NCBI GenBank assembly: GCA_041392165.1
Contig: JAWKMN010000001.1
Coordinates: 868,001 to 932,000, forward strand
DNA from: Arenibacter sp041392165
GTDB taxonomy: Bacteria > Bacteroidota > Bacteroidia > Flavobacteriales > Flavobacteriaceae
DNA: 64,000 nucleotides
Direction: 5' to 3'
This document shows positions 9,164 to 16,388 of the stretch, piece after piece. The notes beneath the pieces are model-generated. The model did not search any database, was not told the DNA's origin, and worked only from the letters and a program-made list of their open reading frames with translations. The position numbers were made by a program, and so were the translations under genes. Numbering within the stretch: position 1 is the stretch's first letter; the number at the start of each line of letters is the position of its first letter.

Positions 9164-9171
9164 TTACTTTC

Positions 9172-9210
9172 CAAAGATACAAAAAAAAGTTCGGTAATAA
9201 ACCGAACTTT
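9172..9210 (-). promoter_or_regulatory. Promoter and operator dyad of the HigBA-like pair
   Basis: On the minus strand a -7 element TATCTTTG (9179-9172) precedes the toxin start. A perfect 10-bp inverted repeat AAAGTTCGGT / ACCGAACTTT (arms 9186-9195 and 9201-9210, 5-base spacer) covers the upstream promoter region, as expected for antitoxin-mediated repression. Confidence 0.7.
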
Positions 9211-9384
9211 TAGATTTCGTTTTTATTACTGCCAACATTGGTATAAACATTTTATGGGATTAAATCTCCAACGGAATTAGTTTAAAGATCAAATAGGAAT
9301 GGATGCATTGTTGCCCAATTTATTACAGGTCTAAAGGGCCTGATCGTAAAGCTCGTTTTCTATGTTCTTGTGGCCGGTGTGTTT

Positions 9385-9762
9385 TTATATGTCGTTGATT
9401 TTCATTTTAATATAATCAATAATATCCAGCCTCTCTTCCAATTTTAAGCGGGCATTATTTTTTTTCTTAAGATCATGGTCCGTTAGGATAATATGTACAT
9501 GAGGTTCTATGTCTATGTTCTTCAGGCATTCCTTGGCACATTGAAGGGGACATCCGTCAACAACAATTATTGGTCTGTTCGATCTGGCCTTTTTAACAAG
9601 TGATTTAACTTTTCCACCTACTCCGGCTATGCAGGACATCTCGGCAATACCATCGGAATTAATTTTTACGGCAATATCGTTTGCCAATTGGGCCACATTG
9701 CTACAACCGGAACAGGAATAAATAAGTGGTAGATCTTTTTTCTTTTGATTTTCTATGAGCAT
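9385..9762 (-). CDS. DGC-domain putative zinc-binding protein
   Basis: Small cysteine-rich protein (125 residues) of the DGC family, named after its Asp-Gly-Cys motif, visible here as VVDGCPLQCAKECL (about 67-80). Further cysteines occur in YSCSGCSNVAQLAN (about 15-28) and EMSCIAGVGG (about 42-51), the family's usual layout for metal binding. It follows nadB by 34 bp on the same strand, so it is probably co-transcribed with nadAB; a link to iron-sulfur or metal handling for NadA is possible but only inference. No enzymatic role is established for the family. Confidence 0.85.
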   Translation of the reverse strand: MLIENQKKKDLPLIYSCSGCSNVAQLANDIAVKINSDGIAEMSCIAGVGGKVKSLVKKARSNRPIIVVDGCPLQCAKECLKNIDIEPHVHIILTDHDLKKKNNARLKLEERLDIIDYIKMKINDI

Positions 9763-9791
9763 TGCTTTAAAATTATTGGTTGTAGCTTATA

Positions 9792-9896
9792 GTAAACTAC
9801 CTCGGGGTAAGCCCACGAGGCATTGAAAGAAGATTCAGGTTTGATTTCGACCCAAGCGTCGGAGAATTTAAATCTCGATTATCGAGTGAATTTTTA
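9792..9896. repeat. Palindromic intergenic repeat, copy A, forming the 3' end of nadB
   Basis: Starts GTAAACTACCTCGGGG, continues with GGCATTGAAAG, GATTTCGAC and ends ATTTAAATCTCGATTATCGAG, which contains the palindromes TTTAAA and CTCGAT(T)ATCGAG. The same words in the same order occur at 12763-12908. Positions 9800-9896 are read in frame as the last 32 codons of nadB. Confidence 0.75.
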
Positions 9897-11470
9897 AAGA
9901 GATTATCCGTACTTGTTTGGGCATGGTCCAAATTGTAATAGCCGCCCTTGTTTTGCTTTCGCTCTAGGGATTGGTGAATAATCAAATGGGCTACGTTCAC
10001 CATATTTCTTAATTCACAGAGCCTTGTGTTTATTTTTGTGCTTTTATAAAGTTCCTCTACCTCTTTGTAGATCAGATCTAGATGTTGGACAGCCTTTGTC
10101 AATCGACTATTGCTGCGAACGATGCCTACATAGTCCCTCATAAGATGCTGTAGGCGTTCCAAGTTGTGTTGAATAAGAATATATTCTTTGGGAATACTTG
10201 TTCCCTCATCATTCCATTCCGGAATATTCGTGCCATTGGGGTCTAACGGATGTGTGGCGTGGTATTCATAAATATTATGTGCGTAGACCAAGGCTTCCAA
10301 TAAGGAGTTGGAGGCCAATCTATTGGCTCCGTGCAATCCCGTTCTGGAACACTCGCCACAGGCAAAAAGGTTGGCCACCGAGGTCTGCCCATTCTTATCC
10401 ACTACAATACCGCCACATAAGTAATGTGAAGCCGGAACAACCGGGATCCAGTCTTTTTTAATATCAATATGGTGGGTTAAACATTCTTGGTAAATATTTG
10501 GAAAATGATTTTTGAAATCTGTAATATCCAAGTGGGTGCAATCCAGGAAGACCATTTTGTCCCCTGATCTTTTTAACTCGGCGTCAATGCATTGGGATAC
10601 GATATCCCTGGATGCCAATTCCGCCCTTTTGTCATAATCCGGCATAAATCTATGGCCTTCTTTATTTCGTAGCACAGCACCGAAGCCCCTCACTGCTTCG
10701 GAAATTAGAAAGGAGCGTCCATCCGTATTGTTGTACAGGGCAGTTGGGTGAAATTGAACAAATTCCATATCCTTAATTTCAGCCTTGGCCCTATAGGCCA
10801 TGGCTATACCATCTCCGGTTGCTATTGTTGGATTGGTGGTATGACCGTATATTTTACCAATGCCACCTGATGCCAATACCGTTCTATCGGCCTTAATGGT
10901 GATGATGTTCCCAGTCCTTTCGTCCAATACATAGGCCCCATAGCAGCTAATTTTTTTTTGATCCAAAAAGCCAAGTTGATGCTCCGTAATCAGGTCCAAG
11001 GCAAAATGATAGGGCAAAACAGTGATGTTTGGCAATTTATGAACCTGTTGCAATAATACCCGCTCCACTTCTAAACCGGTAATATCCTTATGGTGCACAA
11101 CACGGTATTCCGAATGTCCGCCTTCCAGTCCCAGATCCAGCTTACCGGATTCATTCACATCAAAACTGGCTCCCCAGAGCATTAAATCCTCAAGTCGTTT
11201 CGGACCTTCCATAATGACCATTTTTACTACGGCCTCATCACATAATCCGTCTCCCGCCAACAAAGTATCCTCAATATGATTCCGAAAAGAATCTTCCTTC
11301 AGGTCCGTTACCACGGCAACACCGCCCTGGGCATATTTGGTGTTGGACTCCTGCACATCTGCCTTCGTAACAATGGTTACGGCCTTATCTGGAAACTTTG
11401 TAGCAATTTTTACGGCGTAAGTCAATCCTGCAACTCCCGAGCCTATAACAAGATAATTTGCGTGTACCAT
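9797..11470 (-). CDS. nadB: L-aspartate oxidase
   Basis: Oxidises L-aspartate to iminoaspartate, the first step of de novo NAD synthesis, in the cytoplasm with FAD. The 557-residue protein shows the FAD-binding GSGVAG loop (about 8-13), the HPTALY motif and the SEAVRGFGAVLRN segment of the succinate dehydrogenase/fumarate reductase flavoprotein family, and ends its helical C-terminal domain near GGYYNLDH. It starts 1 bp after the nadA stop, so translation is probably coupled. Odd: the last 32 residues (KNSLDNRDLNSP onward) are encoded by a dispersed repeat, giving a low-complexity tail rich in Leu, Asn and Ser beyond the catalytic core; the tail is probably dispensable. Confidence 0.96.
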   Translation of the reverse strand: MVHANYLVIGSGVAGLTYAVKIATKFPDKAVTIVTKADVQESNTKYAQGGVAVVTDLKEDSFRNHIEDTLLAGDGLCDEAVVKMVIMEGPKRLEDLMLWGASFDVNESGKLDLGLEGGHSEYRVVHHKDITGLEVERVLLQQVHKLPNITVLPYHFALDLITEHQLGFLDQKKISCYGAYVLDERTGNIITIKADRTVLASGGIGKIYGHTTNPTIATGDGIAMAYRAKAEIKDMEFVQFHPTALYNNTDGRSFLISEAVRGFGAVLRNKEGHRFMPDYDKRAELASRDIVSQCIDAELKRSGDKMVFLDCTHLDITDFKNHFPNIYQECLTHHIDIKKDWIPVVPASHYLCGGIVVDKNGQTSVANLFACGECSRTGLHGANRLASNSLLEALVYAHNIYEYHATHPLDPNGTNIPEWNDEGTSIPKEYILIQHNLERLQHLMRDYVGIVRSNSRLTKAVQHLDLIYKEVEELYKSTKINTRLCELRNMVNVAHLIIHQSLERKQNKGGYYNLDHAQTSTDNLFKNSLDNRDLNSPTLGSKSNLNLLSMPRGLTPR

Positions 11471-11471
11471 T

Positions 11472-12398
11472 TCATTTCGATAATTCCAACATTCTTTGAA
11501 TAGGTCGTAGGGCGCGTAATCTTATGTCCTCCCGAACTTCAATATGTGGTGTTTCATTTAAGAGGCAATCATATATTTTTTGAAGGGTATTCACTTTCAT
11601 AAAGGCACATTCACTGCAGGCACAGGTATTGTCTTCCTCTGCAGGTGCCGGAATAAGAACGGTAGTAGGGACCTCTAGCTGCATTTTGTGCAATATGCCC
11701 GCTTCCGTTGCTACAATGTACTGTTCTTCGGGATAGGTCTTTACATGATTGATCATACCTGCGGTGGAACCAATATAAGTGGCAAGTTCCAGGATATGTT
11801 CCTCAGATTCGGGATGGGCAATTATTTTAGATTTGGGATAGGCCTTATATAGGGCCAATAACTTATCTACGGAAAAGGCTTCGTGTACCAGACAGGCACC
11901 ATCCCAGAGTAATAGGTCCCTTCCTGTTTTTTTACTTATATAGCGACCCAGATTTTTATCGGGGGCAAAAATAATCGGTCTGTCCTTAGGTACCGATTCC
12001 ACTATTTTTAGGGCATTGGAAGAGGTACAGACAATGTCGCTCATAGCTTTTATTTCTGCCGAGCAATTAATATAGGTAATGACCAGATGCTCTGGGTGCG
12101 ATTTTACGAACCTCGAAAAAGAATCCGGGGGACAGGAATCGGCCAAAGAGCAGCCTGCATTTAAGTCGGGCAACAGTACTTTTTTCGTTGGATTTAGGAT
12201 TTTCGCAGTCTCGGCCATAAAATGTACCCCGGCAAATACAATTATTGAAGCATCGGTTTCCGCTGCCTTTTGTGAAAGTCCCAAACTATCACCAACGTAA
12301 TCGGCAATTTTTTGTATTTCATCCCGCTGGTAGTAATGTGCTAGAATTACAGCATTTTTTTCACGCCTCAGTGTGTTGATGTCATCTATTAAATCCAT
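11472..12398 (-). CDS. nadA: Quinolinate synthase A
   Basis: Condenses iminoaspartate with dihydroxyacetone phosphate to quinolinate, using a [4Fe-4S] cluster; second step of NAD synthesis. The protein (308 residues from ATG 12398) shows AHYYQRDEIQ near the start, then cluster-type cysteines in LNAGCSLADSCP, DIVCTSSNA and the C-terminal CACSECAFM. It fits the family length of 300-350. I reject the TTG at 12407 as start: it lies inside a -7-like element (12405-12412), so transcription would begin at or after it and the mRNA would have almost no leader. First gene of nadA-nadB-DGC. Confidence 0.95.
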   Translation of the reverse strand: MDLIDDINTLRREKNAVILAHYYQRDEIQKIADYVGDSLGLSQKAAETDASIIVFAGVHFMAETAKILNPTKKVLLPDLNAGCSLADSCPPDSFSRFVKSHPEHLVITYINCSAEIKAMSDIVCTSSNALKIVESVPKDRPIIFAPDKNLGRYISKKTGRDLLLWDGACLVHEAFSVDKLLALYKAYPKSKIIAHPESEEHILELATYIGSTAGMINHVKTYPEEQYIVATEAGILHKMQLEVPTTVLIPAPAEEDNTCACSECAFMKVNTLQKIYDCLLNETPHIEVREDIRLRALRPIQRMLELSK

Positions 12399-12404
12399 AA
12401 TGGG

Positions 12405-12412
12405 CAAAAGTA
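12405..12412 (-). promoter_or_regulatory. -7 element of the nadA operon promoter
   Basis: TACTTTTG on the minus strand fits the Bacteroidota consensus TAnnTTTG and sits 6 bp before the nadA ATG at 12398, so this start implies a very short or absent 5' leader. Confidence 0.5.
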
Positions 12413-12724
12413 ATTTTTAGCCGGAAAAGGTAGGTTTATAGGGCAGGCCAGAAAATGATAAATGTCATTGAAATTTATAATAATCCTCTAAAGAGCAATT
12501 ATCGGAGCAGGTTTTAAACCAATATCTCCCCTCTTTTATGGACAAGGAAGTTTTTAGGTGGAAAATAATCCTGCAATGCTGGGGTATATGTTGACTTTAT
12601 TTTTAGATTGATCAAAAGCTGTCCTTTTGTTGATCTTCCGCCCCAATAATCCAACTACTCAAATAATGAATGGGCCCTCATTTTGTCAACATACCTATTT
12701 TTATTTAAAAACACTAACTATTTA

Positions 12725-12754
12725 TTGAAAAACAATAAATAATTGATATATTTG
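12725..12754 (+). promoter_or_regulatory. Promoter of the DUF2975-XRE operon
   Basis: TTG (12725-12727), 19-base spacer, TATATTTG (12747-12754): a good Bacteroidota -33/-7 pair. It lies upstream of repeat copy B, so the mRNA would carry a leader of about 265 nt containing that repeat and the palindrome at 12948-12965. Confidence 0.6.
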
Positions 12755-12762
12755 TCGTGTAA

Positions 12763-12908
12763 GTAAACTGCCTCCGGGCAATCCCGATACCTATCGGGAT
12801 ACGGGGCATTGAAAGGAACTTTATTTTCAGATTTCGACGCCCGACTGAACGGATTTGGTCAGGCAGGTATTGGAGCATTTAAATCTCGATTATCGAGTAA
12901 AATTTGTA
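12763..12908. repeat. Palindromic intergenic repeat, copy B
   Basis: Same element as 9792-9896: GTAAACTGCCTCCGGG, GGGGCATTGAAAGG, GATTTCGAC and ATTTAAATCTCGATTATCGAG in the same order. It is longer than copy A because it holds an extra 20-bp hairpin ATCCCGATA-CC-TATCGGGAT and an insertion around GGTCAGGCAGG. No coding content. Confidence 0.75.
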
Positions 12909-12947
12909 AAATCACTATGGAATATCCATCGGTAAAATTTTCAAACC

Positions 12948-12965
12948 TCCCGATAATTATCGGGA
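12948..12965. repeat. 18-bp perfect palindrome TCCCGATAATTATCGGGA
   Basis: Perfect palindrome in the long leader of the DUF2975 gene, close in sequence to the CCCGATA-CC-TATCGGG hairpin of copy B, so probably a member of the same repetitive family rather than a gene-specific operator. Confidence 0.6.
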
Positions 12966-13023
12966 CGAAAATGATTACTTGGATATCATATCTGACCGAT
13001 AAAAAAACAATAAATATAAACAG

Positions 13024-13503
13024 ATGAAAAGAATTTCAATAGCATTTCTTCAGGCTGTCATCGTTCTTATCGGGCTGGTGGCACTTTTTATTATGATTCG
13101 GCTTCCATTGACTGAGGGAAGGGCAGAGAACCTCGATCTGTTCAGTATTTACTTTGATCCGTTCATTTTGTACGGATATGTATCTTCGATCGCTTTTTTT
13201 GTGGCCTTGTACAAAGCATTTAAATTACTTGGATATATTGGGCAGGATAAATTGTTTTCGTTAAACTCGATAAGAACTTTAAGAAGTATAAAATATTGCG
13301 CCATCATATTGGGCGTTTTAATTTTGATCGCAGGAATATATATAAGGATATTCCATAATAAGGAAGACGATCCCGCCGGTTTTCTTGCTATGTGCATTAT
13401 GGCTATTTTTATTTCCATTACGGTTGCAATTGCAGTGGCCGTACTTGAAAGAATATTGCAGAATGCCTTAGATATGAAATCTGAAAATGACTTAACAATT
13501 TAA
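13024..13503 (+). CDS. DUF2975-family membrane protein
   Basis: Integral inner-membrane protein of 159 residues with four predicted helices (about 6-26, 43-63, 88-107 and 122-145) and short loops; no catalytic motif is seen. The four-helix plan and a small XRE-type regulator directly downstream are characteristic of DUF2975, whose function is not established; such pairs resemble Bacillus YoaS/YozG. Start ATG 13024 follows the A-rich leader AAAACAATAAATATAAACAG, nearly identical to the leader of the AsmA gene at 49078. It precedes the regulator by 3 bp, so both form an operon. Confidence 0.85.
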   Translation: MKRISIAFLQAVIVLIGLVALFIMIRLPLTEGRAENLDLFSIYFDPFILYGYVSSIAFFVALYKAFKLLGYIGQDKLFSLNSIRTLRSIKYCAIILGVLILIAGIYIRIFHNKEDDPAGFLAMCIMAIFISITVAIAVAVLERILQNALDMKSENDLTI

Positions 13504-13506
13504 GCT

Positions 13507-13743
13507 ATGCCGATTATTGTGAACTTGGATGTAGTGATGGCAAAGCGAAAAATGTCGCTCAATGAGTTGTCCGAAAAAGTGGGGCTGACCCTATCCAACC
13601 TTTCTATTTTGAAAACTGGAAAGGCAAAGGCCATACGTTTTACCACTTTGGAAGCTGTTTGCAATGTATTGGAATGCCAACCGGGAGATATATTGGAATA
13701 TGTTGGAGACGAAGAAGAATCGACCAACGGCCAACAGTTGTAA
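13507..13743 (+). CDS. XRE/Cro-type small transcriptional regulator
   Basis: A 78-residue protein that is almost entirely one helix-turn-helix (about 11-63: MAKRKMSLNELSEKVGLTLS, then KAIRFTTLEAVCNVLECQPG). It resembles the YozG-like regulators that accompany DUF2975 proteins and probably controls its own operon. Start ATG 13507 is 3 bp after the stop of the membrane protein. A REP-like element begins 6 bp after its stop codon. Confidence 0.9.
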   Translation: MPIIVNLDVVMAKRKMSLNELSEKVGLTLSNLSILKTGKAKAIRFTTLEAVCNVLECQPGDILEYVGDEEESTNGQQL

Positions 13744-13749
13744 CCGATT

Positions 13750-13804
13750 CACCTCTCCTTGGGAGAGGTCAGAATTGCCTTTTTGGGCAGTTTTGGGTGA
13801 GGTG
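13750..13804. repeat. REP-like double-hairpin element
   Basis: Hairpin ACCTCTCC-TTG-GGAGAGGT (13751-13769) followed by GCC...GGGC and closed by outer complementary ends CACCT / AGGTG (13750-13754, 13800-13804). The pattern of paired GGAGAGG and GGGTGAGG words is a common style of Flavobacteriaceae intergenic repeat. It may act as a 3' mRNA stabiliser for the XRE gene. Confidence 0.55.
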
Positions 13805-14382
13805 GAATACTCCCATTGGCGTGAGCGTTGCGCTCGTACCCTCTATTTGTTGGGGCCATTCTATATGTTGGGCAGGTTATGTATCGCTTCTGTCCTCACA
13901 TTTTTCGTGCACTAAGAAAAAATTCCTAAATTGATAGAAAAAAGGGAATATAAATATCCATAGCCCTGTAAGCACAGAGCCGGTATGGCAAAGTATGACG
14001 GGAAATCAAAGCATATTACGCCCTAGTATTACAAGGTTTAATCCTTTTGATGTTAGCTGTAGCTGAAAATTGGACAATCATGATTGAAGATAGTCCAACA
14101 TTTACCTATTTACTAAAAAAAGGTTGGTCCGATATTAAGGTGGGAAGAATTTTATTCGACAAAGTAGGGTTGAACAAAATGCTGGAATAAAAGGCGGTAT
14201 GGAATAAGGAAGTAAGCATTCCATATGGGTATTGCGGAAGGTGGCATGGAATGGCTTAAGGTAACGGTAGGAAAGAAGCCTGTGCTTTCTAGTGCATATT
14301 GATTTATATTGTTTTTATTTTCCTAAATAGGGATAATGGGTCTTTGCCACTATTAAAATGTATTCCATAATACTCTGTATGG
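13805..14382. other. Gene-poor stretch with one weak short ORF
   Basis: No convincing gene. The only frame of note is 14050-14190 (+), 46 codons, starting MLAVAENWTIMIEDSPTFTY and ending KVGLNKMLE; it has no recognisable family, and the sequence before it contains several stops, so it may be a relic of a decayed gene. I could not identify the parent. Confidence 0.3.
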
Positions 14383-14931
14383 TCATCTTAAGAAATTAGA
14401 AATATCTTGAAATATTAAAATTAAAAATTGCGGGTCTTCTTTAAAAGCATCCCTGATCTTCTTAAATGCAATGCGCATCTGGCTTTCAACGGTTTTTTCG
14501 GAAACATTGAGCGTTACTGCTATTTCTTTATATTTTAAACCATCCCTTTTATTGAGTAATAATATTTCTTGGCACTTGGGGGGCAATTTGGTAATAATTA
14601 GTTTCAACCTTTTAACCTTAGTGTCAAGGTTGCCATCTTCCACAATTATATTTTCCTTGGCCATACTGTATTTCAGTTCATCCAAGATTTTGTTTTTCCG
14701 TTGATTTTTCCGGTGATGGTCTATAAAGGAATTATGCGCTGTTGTGAATAAAAAACTCTTCAAAGATGGACTTTCTATTAAATCCGGGCGCTTTTGCCAT
14801 AAAATAATAAAACAATTTTGGACAATGTCCTTGGCTTGTTCCTGATTGTTGGTCAGGGTTTTTGTGTATGCCAGTAATGGCCCGTAGAGTTGCTCAAATA
14901 CTATTTTAAAAACCTCTTTCCGTTGCTGCAT
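14383..14931 (-). CDS. ECF RNA polymerase sigma-70 factor
   Basis: Extracytoplasmic-function sigma factor of 182 residues that would direct RNA polymerase to a Sus-type locus when released by a FecR protein. Region 2 is at about 10-80 (EQAKDIVQNCFIILWQKRP, FTTAHNSFIDHHRK) and region 4 at about 112-165 (LPPKCQEILLLNKRDGLKYK, then VSEKTVESQMRIA). Start ATG 14931. Oddly for this type of locus it is divergent from fecR (start 15096), with 164 bp between the starts, whereas sigma and fecR usually run in the same direction. It may serve both fecR genes in this window, since locus 1 has no sigma of its own. Confidence 0.93.
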   Translation of the reverse strand: MQQRKEVFKIVFEQLYGPLLAYTKTLTNNQEQAKDIVQNCFIILWQKRPDLIESPSLKSFLFTTAHNSFIDHHRKNQRKNKILDELKYSMAKENIIVEDGNLDTKVKRLKLIITKLPPKCQEILLLNKRDGLKYKEIAVTLNVSEKTVESQMRIAFKKIRDAFKEDPQFLILIFQDISNFLR

Positions 14932-15095
14932 ATATAATTTATAGTCCCATAGTTTAAAATAGGTTGGTTGGTAAAATTATCTGGTTGGCACAAATATGAA
15001 AAATAATTTTATTTTTTTTAAGGGTTTTTTATTTGTTATGCGTTCTAAATTTGAAATAGCTTATTTAATGTGTTAAAAATTAAGGGAAATCAAAA

Positions 15096-16256
15096 TTGAG
15101 AAAAATAATAGAAAAATATTTAAGCGATAATATTAATGGTGCGGAGTTGGGGCGGCTTAAAATGTGGTTGGCCAATGAAAAAAACCAAAGCAAGTTTAAA
15201 TCCATAGTTAAAAAGCATTATTATCTGAATCTAGGTTTGCAAGAGGTGGATTTGGAAAAGGAGTATAGCTTATTATTAAATAAACTGGAAGGATATCAAT
15301 CCAATAAAAGGGGCTCAAGTTACTATGTGTGGTATCAAATTGCGGCTTCCCTCATAGTACTGCTAGGGTTGGTATGTATAATGTATTTAATTCTTAATGA
15401 TCCAAATAGATCCTATGTTGATGGGAATGCCATTACCATTGAACAGGAGAATGGAAATATTCAGGTGATTAAAGAAGATGGTAGTCTAGAAATTGTTGAT
15501 AGTAAAGGTAAAGTAGTCGGTAGACAGGTGGGGAGTCAATTGGATTATAGAAATGTAGGGGCTGCAAAGCGGGATAACCAAGTGGACGAGGTTCTTGCCT
15601 ATAACGAATTGGTTGTGCCCAATGGCAAGAAAATGAGATTAATTTTGTCGGATAGCACGATAGTCCATATTAACTCTGGTACCCGTTTTAAATATCCGAT
15701 CAGATTTTTACAAAATAAGGATAGGAAAGTATTCTTGGATGGGGAGGCATTTTTTGAAGTTTCAAAAAGTAAAGACAACCCCTTCATTGTTAATACGGAT
15801 GAAATAGATGTTCGTGTATTGGGAACCAAGTTTGACGTTAGTTCCTATAAAGGTGATGACGCGGTCAGAACTATACTTGTTGAGGGATCGGTCGAATTAT
15901 ATCATGCCGGTGAGGGGCATTTGAAAAAAGGTAAATATTTGTTGGCTCCGGGTCAAATTGCCTCTTGGAAAAAAGTGGAGAACAATATGGCAATTATGGC
16001 CGTTGATGTAGATGAATATACCTCATGGGTCCAAGGACAAATCGTATTTAAGATACGGCCTTTTTCAGAAATAATAAAAGTGTTGGAGAGGCATTACGAT
16101 GTTTCTATTACCAATAATTATAGGTTTTTGGACGATCAACACTTTTTTGCAAAATTTGATATAGAAACCATTGAACAAGTATTGACCTATTTTCAGAATA
16201 GTACTCCCTTTACCTATACTAGGGTAGGGAATAAAATTGAAATAAACCAACCATAA
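15096..16256 (+). CDS. FecR-family anti-sigma factor
   Basis: Inner-membrane anti-sigma partner of the divergent ECF sigma and of the STN-bearing SusC that follows. In 386 residues it has an N-terminal cytoplasmic domain (1-75), one membrane helix (about 78-100), the FecR domain (LVVPNGKKMRLILSDST, GEAFFEV, VLGTKFDVSSY) and DUF4974 at the end. The start is TTG 15096: a stop lies 5 codons upstream in frame, no ATG occurs before residue 23, and AAGGG is placed 9 bp upstream. The leader has a T-run, GGGT (15022) and CGTTCTAA (15041), similar in layout to the bipartite motif of locus 1 though not the same words. It shares clear overall similarity with the FecR at 5190-6353. Confidence 0.93.
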   Translation: MRKIIEKYLSDNINGAELGRLKMWLANEKNQSKFKSIVKKHYYLNLGLQEVDLEKEYSLLLNKLEGYQSNKRGSSYYVWYQIAASLIVLLGLVCIMYLILNDPNRSYVDGNAITIEQENGNIQVIKEDGSLEIVDSKGKVVGRQVGSQLDYRNVGAAKRDNQVDEVLAYNELVVPNGKKMRLILSDSTIVHINSGTRFKYPIRFLQNKDRKVFLDGEAFFEVSKSKDNPFIVNTDEIDVRVLGTKFDVSSYKGDDAVRTILVEGSVELYHAGEGHLKKGKYLLAPGQIASWKKVENNMAIMAVDVDEYTSWVQGQIVFKIRPFSEIIKVLERHYDVSITNNYRFLDDQHFFAKFDIETIEQVLTYFQNSTPFTYTRVGNKIEINQP

Positions 16257-16315
16257 AAAACAGCTGCCTATGATTAAACTCTCTATTTGACCATCATCTT
16301 TTAAAATTAAAAAAA

Positions 16316-16343
16316 ATCGGGATATGCTCCTACATACCCCGAT
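16316..16343 (-). promoter_or_regulatory. Hairpin in the fecR-susC spacer of locus 2
   Basis: Stem ATCGGGATATG / CATACCCCGAT (one mismatch) around the loop CTCCTA, preceded by A8 on the plus strand. It corresponds to 5088-5121 in locus 1 in stem, loop, A-run and location. On the antisense strand it looks like an intrinsic terminator. Confidence 0.5.
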
Positions 16344-16388
16344 AGTAAAAGGTGATTAAATTATTAACCACAAAAACTAAACAAAAGT

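Noticed and set aside
12399..12407. TTG start for nadA at 12407
   Set aside because: It overlaps the -7-like element; ATG 12398 is the better start.
12809..13027. Short plus-strand frame inside repeat copy B
   Set aside because: Built mostly from the repeat and palindromes; not conserved coding sequence.
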